Part shown: positions 7,583-15,896 of the stretch, piece after piece
Position numbering within the stretch: position 1 is the first letter of the stretch
How the letters are laid out: each line of letters begins with the position of its first letter
NCBI RefSeq assembly: GCF_044904705.1
Contig: NZ_JADIKL010000002.1
Span: 248,001-312,000, forward strand
Source of the DNA: Rhodanobacter_A agri
Lineage (GTDB): Bacteria; Pseudomonadota; Gammaproteobacteria; Xanthomonadales; Rhodanobacteraceae
Length of the DNA: 64,000 nucleotides
Direction of reading: 5' to 3'
Notes under the pieces: model-generated
Databases searched by the model: none
The model's input: the letters and a program-made list of their open reading frames with translations, nothing else
What the model was told of the DNA's origin: nothing
Program-made: the position numbers and the translations under genes

Positions 7583-9375
7583 AAGTCAGGGGTCTGCTGC
7601 GCTGGCGTGTCGCCGGTCTGCTGCTCGCGATGGTCGTCATCGTGGCGCTGCCGTATCTCGCCACACGAGTGATGGCCGACGAAACGCAGCAGACCAACCT
7701 CTGGCTCAACCATGCCAGCATGGTCAAGGCGGTCACCTACCGCATCGCCTACCTGATCCGCGACAGCGAGGCGGCGTGCTACCGCATCCTGGCCGGCGAC
7801 GGCGACGCGGCGACCGGGCAGCGTGCCGGCAGCGCCAGGGACCAGGTGCCGGCCCTGCTGGCGCAGTTGCGCACCCTGACCCGCGACAACCCCGACCAGC
7901 AGGCGCGCATCGGCGCGCTGGAAAGCGTCACCAACGGCCGCGTCACCCTGGTGGACCAGGCGCTGGCGCGGCTGCGCAAGGGCGACACCGATGGCGCGCG
8001 GCAGTCGCTGCGCGACACCGGCGACCTGTTTCACATGCACGTGCTGATCGACGGCATCGCACAGACCGAGGACCGCCTGCTGGCCGACCGCACCCGCGAC
8101 GTCGTGCAGCAGGTGACCCGCAGCCAGTTCGTGCTCGGGCTCACCGCGCTGGCCCAGCTGGTGCTGCTGATCGTGGTGGTGATTTCCTCCGAACGGCAGA
8201 TCGGCAAGCGCCAGCTGGCGGAAACCCGCGAAGGCCGCGCGGTGCTCCGCTCGCAGATGATCGTGCAGGCGGTACGCGAGCCGATCGCGCTGTTCGACGA
8301 GCAACTGCGCAGCCTGCTGGTGAACGCCGCCTTCAGCGAGCTGTACGGGCTGGACCCGAAGCACCAACGCGCGTTGCCGCTGCCGCAGATCGGCGATGGC
8401 GCCTGGAGCGACGGCGCGCTGCTGCAGCGGCTCAACGACGTGCTGCTGCGCAACCGCGAACTGTGGGACTACGAGCTGGTGCAGCGCACCGCCGACGGCG
8501 TGGACCGCCACGTGGTGATCAACGCCCGGCGCATCCAGCAGCAGGACAGCGACGCACAGGCGCTGCTGCTGACGGTGAGCGACGTCACCGCGCGCGCATT
8601 GGCCGAGCAGAAGGTCAGCGAGCTGAACCATCAGCTGGAAGGCAAGGTGGCGCAGGTTTCCGACGTCAACCGCGAGCTGGAGGCGTTCAGCTACTCCGTC
8701 TCGCACGACCTGCGTGCGCCGCTGCGCCACATCGCCGGTTTCGCGCGCAAACTGCGCCAGCACCTGGGCGAACGGGTGGACGACACCGGCAGCCACTACC
8801 TCGACGTGATCGGCAACTCGGCGCAGCGCATGGCGCAGCTGATCGATGACTTGCTGGTGTTCTCGCGCCTCGGCCGCGGCGCGCTGCGGCTGCAGCCGGT
8901 GGACATGCAGTCGCTGGTCGAAGAGGCGCGTGCACTATGCGAGGCGGAGGGCGCGGACCGGCGCATCGCGTGGTCGATCGCGCCGCTGCCGATCGTGGTG
9001 GGCGACGAGAACATGCTGCGCACGGTGTGGCAGAACCTGATAGGCAATGCGGTGAAGTACACCGGCCAGCGCGAGCTCGCGCACATCGCGGTGGACGTAC
9101 AGCGCAATCGCAACGGCGACTACGAATTCACCGTGAGCGACGACGGCGCCGGCTTCGACATGCAATACGCCGACAAGCTGTTCGGCGTGTTCCAGCGCCT
9201 GCATCGCGCCTCGGATTTCCCCGGCAACGGCATCGGTTTGGCGAACGTACGGCGCATCCTCGCCCGCCACGGCGGCCGGGTCTGGGCCGAGTCCGAGCCG
9301 GACCGGGGCGCACGCTTCCACTTTTCGCTGCCGGCACGGGACCTGTCCGGCGCATCACCCGAGAGAAGCCCATGA
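7579..9375 (+). CDS. Membrane sensor histidine kinase with PAS domain
   Basis: The layout of this 598-residue protein is: a transmembrane helix (about 10-28); an extracytoplasmic helical sensor of CHASE3 size (about 30-180); a second transmembrane helix (about 183-205); a PAS-like segment (about 230-345); a HisKA domain with SYSVSHDLRAPLRHIAGF and phospho-acceptor His376; and an HATPase domain with the N-box NLIGNAVKYT near 486. The H-box wording is that of phytochrome-related and CHASE3 kinases, which typically pair with Rcp1-like regulators. Just such a regulator follows with an ATGA overlap. Signal and target are unknown. The upstream gap 7470-7564 shows no clear terminator. Confidence 0.88.
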   Translation: MKVRGLLRWRVAGLLLAMVVIVALPYLATRVMADETQQTNLWLNHASMVKAVTYRIAYLIRDSEAACYRILAGDGDAATGQRAGSARDQVPALLAQLRTLTRDNPDQQARIGALESVTNGRVTLVDQALARLRKGDTDGARQSLRDTGDLFHMHVLIDGIAQTEDRLLADRTRDVVQQVTRSQFVLGLTALAQLVLLIVVVISSERQIGKRQLAETREGRAVLRSQMIVQAVREPIALFDEQLRSLLVNAAFSELYGLDPKHQRALPLPQIGDGAWSDGALLQRLNDVLLRNRELWDYELVQRTADGVDRHVVINARRIQQQDSDAQALLLTVSDVTARALAEQKVSELNHQLEGKVAQVSDVNRELEAFSYSVSHDLRAPLRHIAGFARKLRQHLGERVDDTGSHYLDVIGNSAQRMAQLIDDLLVFSRLGRGALRLQPVDMQSLVEEARALCEAEGADRRIAWSIAPLPIVVGDENMLRTVWQNLIGNAVKYTGQRELAHIAVDVQRNRNGDYEFTVSDDGAGFDMQYADKLFGVFQRLHRASDFPGNGIGLANVRRILARHGGRVWAESEPDRGARFHFSLPARDLSGASPERSP

Positions 9376-9818
9376 TGAATCGCTACATCCGCACCATCCT
9401 GCTGGTCGAAGACAGCATGGCCGATGCCGAAATGTCGCTGGACGCGCTGCGCGAAGCCAATCTCGCCAACCCGGTAGTGCATCTCGAGGACGGCGTGGAG
9501 TGCATGGACTGGCTGCAGTGCCGCGGCGCGTGGGCCACGCGCGAACCGGGCAATCCCGCGGTGGTGCTGCTGGATATCAAGATGCCGCGCATGGACGGCC
9601 TGGAAGTACTCACCCGGATGCGCGCCGACGAAAAGCTGCGGCGCATCCCGGTGGTGATATTGTCCTCCTCGCGAGAGGAAAGCGACCTCGCGCGCAGCTG
9701 GGACCTTGGCGTCAATGCCTACGTGATCAAACCGGTGGATGTGGACCAGTTCTTCACCGCGGTACGCACGCTGGGACAGTTCTGGGCGGTGCTGAACCAG
9801 GCGCCGGAGCAGGACTGA
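9372..9818 (+). CDS. Single-domain response regulator (Rcp1-like)
   Basis: The 148-residue protein consists only of a receiver domain. The acidic residues sit in LLVEDS near the N-terminus. Asp68 in VVLLDIKMPRMDG is the phosphorylation site, and Lys120 in AYVIKPVD completes the pocket. The extra loop between beta 2 and beta 3 and the C-terminal FFTAVRTLGQFW are typical of Rcp1-type partners of phytochrome-like kinases. Its start overlaps the kinase stop by 4 bp, so the pair is translationally coupled. With no output domain it should act as a phosphate shuttle or by protein-protein contact. Confidence 0.9.
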   Translation: MMNRYIRTILLVEDSMADAEMSLDALREANLANPVVHLEDGVECMDWLQCRGAWATREPGNPAVVLLDIKMPRMDGLEVLTRMRADEKLRRIPVVILSSSREESDLARSWDLGVNAYVIKPVDVDQFFTAVRTLGQFWAVLNQAPEQD

Positions 9819-9848
9819 CGCGGCGGCGCCGAGGCGAGGGGAGAACGC

Positions 9849-11411
9849 ATGCACGGTCCGCACGACCACGCGGCGCGCCTGATCCGGGTGTTGCTGGTGG
9901 AGGACAACCACAACGACGCCGAACTGGCGCTGGCCGAGCTCGACAACGACGAGCTCGCCCACGACGCGCGCGTGGTCGACAGCGAGGAGGCCTATGTCGT
10001 CGCGCTGCACGAGTTCGTGCCCGACATCGTGCTGTCCGACCTCAGCCTGCCGGGGTTCTCCGGGCAGCGCGCGCTGGAACTGCTGCGCCTGCACGACACG
10101 GACCTGCCCTTCATCTTCGTTTCCGCCACGCTGGGCGAGGAGGCGGCGATCGAGGCGCTGCACAACGGCGCCACCGACTACATCCTCAAGCAGAATCCCG
10201 CGCGCCTCGCCAGCGCGGTGCGGCGCGCACTGGCTGAGGCCGCAGAGCGGCGCGCCAGCCATCGCGCCCAGGCCGAGCTGATCCGCGCACAGCGCTTCGA
10301 GAGCCTGGCGATGCTGGCCGGCGGACTCAGCCACGACCTGCGCAACCTGTTGCAGCCGCTGCTGCTGGCGGGCGAAAGCCTGCGCGATCATGCCGACGAT
10401 CCGCAGCTGGCGCGTCTGGGCGCGCTGGTGCGCGACTGCGGCAAGCGCGGGCTGGACATGGTGCAGTCGATGCTGTCCTTCGCACGGGGCGCGCGGCGCG
10501 CCGAGCAGGTGCGCCTGGGAGCGCTGATGGATGCGCTGGGCCTGTTGCTGCAGGGCAGCGTGCCACGCGCGATCGACATGGAAATGGCGGTCGATGCGCC
10601 CGAGCTCACGTTCGCCGGCAACCATACCGAGCTGCAGCAGTGCCTGCTCAACCTCTGCCTCAACGCGATCCAGGCGATGCCGGAAGGCGGCCAGCTGCGC
10701 ATAGAGACGGCGCAGGAACGGCTCGATGCGGAGTTCTTCGTATCTGAGGAACAGCAGCGTCCCGGCCGGCACCTGCGCCTCAGCGTAATCGACAATGGCC
10801 CCGGCATGAGCCGCGAAGTGCTGGCGCGGCTGTTCGAACCGTTCTTCACCACCAAGGAAACCGGCACCGGCCTGGGCCTGCTGTCATGCCGGCGCATCGT
10901 AGCCAGCCACGGCGGCGTGATGCGGGTGGACAGCGTGACGGGCCACGGCACCCGCTTCGACCTGTACATCCCGCTGCAGGAAGCGGCGGCGGACGCAGCC
11001 GAGTCGAACGGCGACGACAACGACAACCTCGAGGGCGCTGCCGAGCAGGTGCTGGTGGTGGCCGAGGCGGCCAGCCAGCTGTCCCTGCTCAGCGACACGC
11101 TGGATGCATGGGGCTACCAGGCCCATGCCAGCCAGAGCGGCACCGCCGCGCTGCAGTGGATCGGTGCGCACGGCCTGCCCGACCTGGTGCTGATGGACGC
11201 CGACATGAACCTGTTCACCGGCGTGCGCACGCTGGGCGCACTGATCGAGCAGGGCTACACCGGGGCGGTGGTGATGCTGGTACGCCCCGACGCACCACCG
11301 AACCTCGGCGAACTGCCGCCGCTGCCGCGCCTGCACGTGCTCGACAAGCCGGTCACCACGCGAACGCTGCTGCGCTCGCTCAGGTTGGCGCTGGTCGACG
11401 CTGTGGACTGA
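9849..11411 (+). CDS. Hybrid receiver-kinase-receiver protein
   Basis: The 520-residue soluble protein has an N-terminal receiver (Asp64, Lys114), a kinase core with the H-box GGLSHDLRNLLQP (His162), an ATPase domain with a clear N-box (LNLCLNAIQAMPEGG) and G-boxes (DNGPGM, GTGLGL), then a second receiver from about residue 400. In the second receiver Asp450 and Lys500 are kept. The usual N-terminal acidic pair is reduced to one glutamate (VVAEAAS, E406), so its phosphorylation chemistry may be weak. It has no membrane segment, so its input is probably phosphate from the upstream pair. An ideal GAGGGGAG ribosome site precedes the ATG. Target unknown. Confidence 0.87.
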   Translation: MHGPHDHAARLIRVLLVEDNHNDAELALAELDNDELAHDARVVDSEEAYVVALHEFVPDIVLSDLSLPGFSGQRALELLRLHDTDLPFIFVSATLGEEAAIEALHNGATDYILKQNPARLASAVRRALAEAAERRASHRAQAELIRAQRFESLAMLAGGLSHDLRNLLQPLLLAGESLRDHADDPQLARLGALVRDCGKRGLDMVQSMLSFARGARRAEQVRLGALMDALGLLLQGSVPRAIDMEMAVDAPELTFAGNHTELQQCLLNLCLNAIQAMPEGGQLRIETAQERLDAEFFVSEEQQRPGRHLRLSVIDNGPGMSREVLARLFEPFFTTKETGTGLGLLSCRRIVASHGGVMRVDSVTGHGTRFDLYIPLQEAAADAAESNGDDNDNLEGAAEQVLVVAEAASQLSLLSDTLDAWGYQAHASQSGTAALQWIGAHGLPDLVLMDADMNLFTGVRTLGALIEQGYTGAVVMLVRPDAPPNLGELPPLPRLHVLDKPVTTRTLLRSLRLALVDAVD

Positions 11412-11476
11412 CCAGCTCAACGCTTGTTTCCTGCCGGAGAGCGCGTGGGATGCCCGCGCGGTGCTGCATTTGCGCG

Positions 11477-11508
11477 TCTCCCCTCTCCCGCAAGCGGGCG
11501 AGGGGAGA
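11477..11508. repeat. REP-like inverted repeat
   Basis: The arms TCTCCCCTC and GAGGGGAGA enclose an inner CCGC-AA-GCGG hairpin. There is no T-run on either side, so it is not a classical terminator. Elements reading CCCTCTCCCGC...GCGGGAGAGGG are common intergenic repeats in Xanthomonadales and other proteobacteria. It lies between convergent genes (hybrid kinase and pilR) and may limit read-through. Confidence 0.5.
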
Positions 11509-11549
11509 AAGCATGGGCCTCTCCCAGTCTTTTCAGGGGGCCGGCGGCG

Positions 11550-12947
11550 TCAATCGATGCCTAGCTTCTTCAGCTTGTAGCGCAGTGCCCGGAATGTGAT
11601 ACCGAGCTTTTTCGCGGCGGCGGTCTTGTTGTAGCGCGATTCTTCCAGCGCCTTCACGATCGCGCCGCGTTCGAGGTTGCTGATGTAGTCGTCCAGACCG
11701 CCGTCGCCAGCTGGGGCCGGCGCTGCTGCTGTCGCGGCCGGTGCCGGCTGACCTGCGCCGGCTGGCGCGGTCTCGGCGCGCGGCATGCGCTGCGGCAGCA
11801 TCAGGTCGCTGGCGTCGATGTGCTCGCCGTCGCACATCGCGGTGGCGCGCTCGAGGATGTTTTCCAGCTCGCGCACGTTGCCGGGGAAGTCATAGCCTTC
11901 CAGCGCCTGCCGCGCCTCGGCCAGCAGCTGGCGCGGGTTGCCGCCGTCCTTGCGCGAGAGGCCTTGCAGAATGAAGCTGGCCAGCAGCGGCACGTCGCCG
12001 CGGCGTTCGCGCAGCGGCGGCACGCGCAGCTCGATCACGTTGATGCGGTAGAACAAGTCCTGGCGGAACTGGCCTTGTTCGACCAGGGCGGCGAGGTTCT
12101 TGTGTGTGGCAGAGAGGATGCGCACGTCCACCGGCACCTCCTCGCGCGCGCCGATCGGGCGCACCGCCTTCTCCTGGATCGCGCGCAGCAGCTTCACCTG
12201 CATGTGCAGCGGCAGCTCCGCCACTTCGTCGAGGAACAGCGTGCCGCCGTGCGCGGCCTGGAACAGGCCTTCCTTGTCGGTGTGCGCGCCGGTGAAGCTG
12301 CCCTTCTTGTGGCCGAAGAACTCGCTTTCCATCAGTTCGGACGGGATCGCGCCGCAGTTGACCGGCACGAAGGGGCCTGTGGCGCGCGGACCTTGTTCGT
12401 GGATCAGCCGGGCCACCAGTTCCTTGCCCACGCCGGATTCGCCGGCGATGTACACCGGCGCCTGGTTGCGCGCGAGCTTGGCGATGGTGGCGCGCACCAT
12501 CTGCATCGCCGACGAGTCGCCGATCAAGCGCTCGCCCGCGTTGCCGGCCTTCGCCGCGGCCTTGCCGCTGCGCCGCTCCTCGGCCAGGCGCAGCGCGGTG
12601 CGCACCAGCTGGCGCAGCATCTGGATGTCCACCGGTTTGGAGACGAAGTCGAAGGCGCCGGCCTTCAGCGCGTTCACCGCGGCGTCCACGTTGCCGTAGG
12701 CAGTGATCATCGCCACCGGCATCTCCGGGTGGTTGGCGGCGATGTGCTCGACGATCTCGTGGCCGGTGCCGTCGGGCAGGCGCATGTCGGTGAAGCAGAG
12801 GTCGTAGGCCTTGTCGGCCAGTGAGCGGCGCGCCTCGGCGACGGTGCCCACGGCGTCGACCTGCAAGTCCATCCGCCCCAGCGTGATGGTGAGCAGTTCG
12901 CGGATGTCGCGCTCGTCGTCGATGACCAGGACGGTCTGCTGGCTCAT
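11550..12947 (-). CDS. pilR: Sigma-54 response regulator PilR
   Basis: The 465-residue protein has a receiver domain (Asp54 in FTDMRLPDG, Lys104), a sigma-54 AAA+ domain and a Fis-type helix-turn-helix. The AAA+ domain shows Walker A GESGVGKE at 169-176, the sigma-54 contact loop GSFTGA at 216-221 (Ser in place of the usual Ala) and Walker B LFLDE at 237-241. The C-terminal HTH ends RYNKTAAAKKLGITFRALRY, the wording typical of PilR, which activates type IV pilin transcription. The cognate kinase PilS lies 15.4 kb away on the same strand. I start at ATG 12947; a longer in-frame reading adds only a proline-rich stretch. A candidate promoter lies directly upstream. Confidence 0.88.
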   Translation of the reverse strand: MSQQTVLVIDDERDIRELLTITLGRMDLQVDAVGTVAEARRSLADKAYDLCFTDMRLPDGTGHEIVEHIAANHPEMPVAMITAYGNVDAAVNALKAGAFDFVSKPVDIQMLRQLVRTALRLAEERRSGKAAAKAGNAGERLIGDSSAMQMVRATIAKLARNQAPVYIAGESGVGKELVARLIHEQGPRATGPFVPVNCGAIPSELMESEFFGHKKGSFTGAHTDKEGLFQAAHGGTLFLDEVAELPLHMQVKLLRAIQEKAVRPIGAREEVPVDVRILSATHKNLAALVEQGQFRQDLFYRINVIELRVPPLRERRGDVPLLASFILQGLSRKDGGNPRQLLAEARQALEGYDFPGNVRELENILERATAMCDGEHIDASDLMLPQRMPRAETAPAGAGQPAPAATAAAPAPAGDGGLDDYISNLERGAIVKALEESRYNKTAAAKKLGITFRALRYKLKKLGID

Positions 12948-12978
12948 GGGCTGTGGCGGTGGTGGCGGGAGTGCGGTG

Positions 12979-13007
12979 AGGATACCCGCGGCGCCGACGG
13001 GGGGCAA
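12979..13007 (-). promoter_or_regulatory. Candidate sigma-70 promoter of pilR
   Basis: Read on the minus strand, TTGCCC (13007-13002) and TATCCT (12984-12979) are separated by 17 bp and end 31 bp before the pilR ATG. This would let pilR be expressed without read-through from the sugar genes inserted upstream of it. Confidence 0.45.
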
Positions 13008-13035
13008 AGCGCGGAGCGGGCGGCCGCGTCCCGGC

Positions 13036-14097
13036 TCAGCGGGCCAGATGGTGGTCGAAGAAGGCGGTGATGGCGGTGTAGGCCTGCTGCGACTCCGGCA
13101 GCTCCGGGTCGGAGAAGAACGCGTGCCACATGCCCTCCCATACGCGCAGTTCGGTGGGCACGTCGGCCTGGCGAAGCAGCTCGTTGCTGCGCACCACCGA
13201 GCTCAGCGCCATGTCGCGTGTGCCGGTGATCAGCAGCGCGGGCGGGAATTTCGCCAGCAGCGCGGGCGACAGGCCGGGCTGCAGCAACGGGTCGTGCGGG
13301 TCCGCGCCGTGGAAATACGGCAGCGCGTCGAGGCCGAGCGGATGCGCCGGTACGCCCTGGCCGTTGAGCAGCGGTGCGACGAAGGACGCGTCGCCGGCAA
13401 GGTCCAGCAGCGCGCCGCAGAACATGCCGATGGCGCCGGGTACGGGTAGCCCGTCGTGGATGAAGCGCGCCACCGCCTGGCCGGTGAGAATGCCGCCGGC
13501 CGAGCAGCCGTAGATGCCGATCTGTTCCGGGCGATGGGTTTTCAGCAGCTCGCGGTAGACCGTCGCGACGTCCACGCTGGCGGTGGGGTAGCTGTATTCC
13601 GGACCCTGCCGGTAGTCCACGCCGATCACCTCGATGCGGCCGAGGCTGGCGATCGGGATGGACTCGACCAGCGCGCCGCTGTGCGCGCCCCACAGGAAGG
13701 CGCCGCCGTGCAGGTTCAGCAGCACGCGGCGGCGGTTTTCCGGTGCCACGCCTTGTGCGGGCAGCACCACGTCGGCGCCCACGCCGGCGATCGTCTGGTG
13801 GCGTACCTGCACCGGGTAGAGCTTCTCCATGCGCGCGGCACGGTCGCTGTTCATGCGGTCGTAGAAGGCGCGGCTCTCGGCGATCGGCGCGGTGATCGGC
13901 GGCGCCTTGGCGCCCGCGGCGAGCATTTTCGGGAAGAACGCGCGCGCCTGCGGCGAGGCGAGCGCGGAGTAGGGCACGCTGGTGGTGGGGGCGGTGACGG
14001 TGCCGTCGGGTTTCACCCCGGGCCTGGCGTCCTGCGCAGTGGCGGCCAGGCTGCCGCAAAGCAGCAGGACGATGCACGAAAGATGCCGGTGGCGCAT
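13036..14097 (-). CDS. Exported alpha/beta-hydrolase, HSL-type esterase
   Basis: The 353-residue product has a short signal peptide (MRHRHLSCIVLLLCGSLAATAQ). Its mature part carries the hormone-sensitive-lipase landmarks: oxyanion motif LHGGAF, nucleophile GCSAGG, a late GTRDMA acid region and a GMWHAFF histidine. It would hydrolyse a small acyl ester in the periplasm or outside. It lies 28 bp downstream of the trehalase gene on the same strand and ends the sugar locus. Removal of acyl groups from an incoming glycoside is plausible, but nothing in the sequence fixes the substrate. An upstream in-frame ATG at 14172 is rejected because it hides the signal peptide. Confidence 0.85.
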   Translation of the reverse strand: MRHRHLSCIVLLLCGSLAATAQDARPGVKPDGTVTAPTTSVPYSALASPQARAFFPKMLAAGAKAPPITAPIAESRAFYDRMNSDRAARMEKLYPVQVRHQTIAGVGADVVLPAQGVAPENRRRVLLNLHGGAFLWGAHSGALVESIPIASLGRIEVIGVDYRQGPEYSYPTASVDVATVYRELLKTHRPEQIGIYGCSAGGILTGQAVARFIHDGLPVPGAIGMFCGALLDLAGDASFVAPLLNGQGVPAHPLGLDALPYFHGADPHDPLLQPGLSPALLAKFPPALLITGTRDMALSSVVRSNELLRQADVPTELRVWEGMWHAFFSDPELPESQQAYTAITAFFDHHLAR

Positions 14098-14125
14098 GGC
14101 GATGCCTCGCGGGAGCGGGTGGAGT

Positions 14126-15790
14126 TCACGGTGTCGTGGTCGGCTGGCTTGCGGATTTTCCGGTGCTGCCATCCAGCAGCTGCCGCAGCTTCAGGTACAC
14201 GCCGTTGGTCCAGCCGAAGCCGATGACGTTGGCGGTGTAGCCCGCGCTCACTTTCACGTCGGCGTTGCCCAGCGTCATGTTGTATTTCTCGCGGATGGTG
14301 CCGTCCGCGGCGAGGCTGCGATCGACGGTGGCCATGAACTTGCCGGCGAGGCGGTGCGCGTCGTCGTGGAAGCCATAGGCGTCCAGGCCGGCGATGGCGA
14401 GCCAGTTGGTCGGCGCCCAGCCGTAGGGTGCGTCCCACTGCGCGCCGGTGACGTGCGTGCTCATGGCCAGGCCGCCGCGTTGCTCGAACAGCGCGAGCTT
14501 GCCGCGCACGGCCTGCGCCTGTGCGGTGGAAGCAGCGCCGGCCCATAGCGGATAGAAGGTGGAGAGGTAGGGATCTCGCGACGGCTTGCCCGCGACGAAG
14601 TCGTAGTCCATGTACATGCCCTGCGCAGGCTGCCAAAGGTAGCGGTCCATCGCCGCCTTGCGCGCAGCCGCGGCCTGCGCCCAGCGTGTCGCGTCGGCCG
14701 CCTTGCCGAGCGCGGCGGCGAAATCGTGCAGGTCGTGCTCGTAGCGGTAGAGCAGGCTGTTCAGATCCACCGGGGCGTAGTGATGGGTGGCGCCGGCGAA
14801 CGGGCCGAAGTGGAAGTTCACGTCGAAGCCCGATTCGCGCATCGCGCGATCGCCGAGGTAGTAGTCGGCGGTGAGGCGGTAGCCATCGACCCACGCCTCG
14901 GCGCAGGCCTTCGATGCCGCGACGTCGCAGCTGGCGGTTTTCAGGCGCGCCGCTTCGGCGGCATCGGGGTGTTGCGATGCCTTGAGGAGGTAGCCGGGGT
15001 CGTCCGCGCGATGCGCCAGCAACCAGCGGATCACGCCCTGGTAATAGCTGGCGTCGTGCGCTTCCAGCACCGGGCCGTGGCCGTAGTCGAAGTAGCGCGC
15101 CAGGCCGGTATCGCCGGCGCGGTGTTCGGGGCGCATCCACAGGTCGTGGTTGCGCACCGCCAGCGGATAAGCCTGCGCCAGCCAGGTGCGCTTGTCGGCG
15201 TCGTCGCGGAAGCTGGCGGGGGCGTCCAGCAGCGCGGCCATCATCGCGCCGAGGAACGGCGGCTGCGAACGACTGAGGTAGTAGCTGCGGTTGGCGTTGA
15301 GCACGCCGCCGTAGTGCTGCACCTCGAACAGTGCGTTGTCCACCATGTCGCGCGCCAGTGCCTCATGGTGATCGGCGAGCAGGCCCAGCTCGATGAAGTA
15401 GCTGTCCCAGCCGTACATCTCGTTGAAGAAGCCGCCGGGCACCACATAGGGATGCGGCAGGTAGAGCAGGCCTTGCAGCGGCAGCGTGGCGGGATCGAAA
15501 TCGCCGAGCTGGCGTATCGCCTGCGGCAGCCGGTGCACTTCGACATGGCAGGCCGCCGCGATGCGCGGAAGCGCGCCCGGCATAGGCAACTGCTGCGGCA
15601 GGTAGACGGCGAGTTGCGTGTCGCCCGGCCCCTTGCCGAAGGCGGAGCAGTCGTCCATCCGGCGGGTGAGCGTGGACCAGGCATGGTGGACGTAGTTCAG
15701 CGTCTTCGCGGCGTCGGGGGTGGCCGCCGGAGCCTGGGGCGCGGACAGCATCGCAAGCAGCAGGGAGGCAAGGCAGGCGCGGAATTTCAT
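14126..15790 (-). CDS. treA: Secreted GH37 trehalase
   Basis: The 554-residue protein has a signal peptide (about residues 1-23). Trehalase signature 1 is PGGFFNEMYGWDSYF at 118-132, and signature 2 is QWDAPYGWAP near 451. The ESGFD segment supplies the presumed acid aspartate, and IREKYN near the C-terminus carries the presumed base. GH37 enzymes hydrolyse trehalose to two glucose molecules by inversion. Its length matches periplasmic bacterial trehalases. It follows the TPR-oxygenase gene after 106 bp and precedes the esterase. Substitutions in the second catalytic block (FDVNFHFG instead of the common WDFSSR) leave room for a related substrate. Confidence 0.87.
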   Translation of the reverse strand: MKFRACLASLLLAMLSAPQAPAATPDAAKTLNYVHHAWSTLTRRMDDCSAFGKGPGDTQLAVYLPQQLPMPGALPRIAAACHVEVHRLPQAIRQLGDFDPATLPLQGLLYLPHPYVVPGGFFNEMYGWDSYFIELGLLADHHEALARDMVDNALFEVQHYGGVLNANRSYYLSRSQPPFLGAMMAALLDAPASFRDDADKRTWLAQAYPLAVRNHDLWMRPEHRAGDTGLARYFDYGHGPVLEAHDASYYQGVIRWLLAHRADDPGYLLKASQHPDAAEAARLKTASCDVAASKACAEAWVDGYRLTADYYLGDRAMRESGFDVNFHFGPFAGATHHYAPVDLNSLLYRYEHDLHDFAAALGKAADATRWAQAAAARKAAMDRYLWQPAQGMYMDYDFVAGKPSRDPYLSTFYPLWAGAASTAQAQAVRGKLALFEQRGGLAMSTHVTGAQWDAPYGWAPTNWLAIAGLDAYGFHDDAHRLAGKFMATVDRSLAADGTIREKYNMTLGNADVKVSAGYTANVIGFGWTNGVYLKLRQLLDGSTGKSASQPTTTP

Positions 15791-15896
15791 GGCGGAGTAT
15801 CCCCGGTGGGACGGATGGCGGTTATCGACAAGGCGGCGTTGTCGCCGGGTGGGGGCACCCGGCGGCTGCGCAAGGCGGGGACGGGCGCGCTGCGCT

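Noticed and set aside
5001..7736. 911-codon minus-strand frame opposite the GH92 gene
   Set aside because: It would cross the operator region and oppose a clearly recognised mannosidase; no family features.
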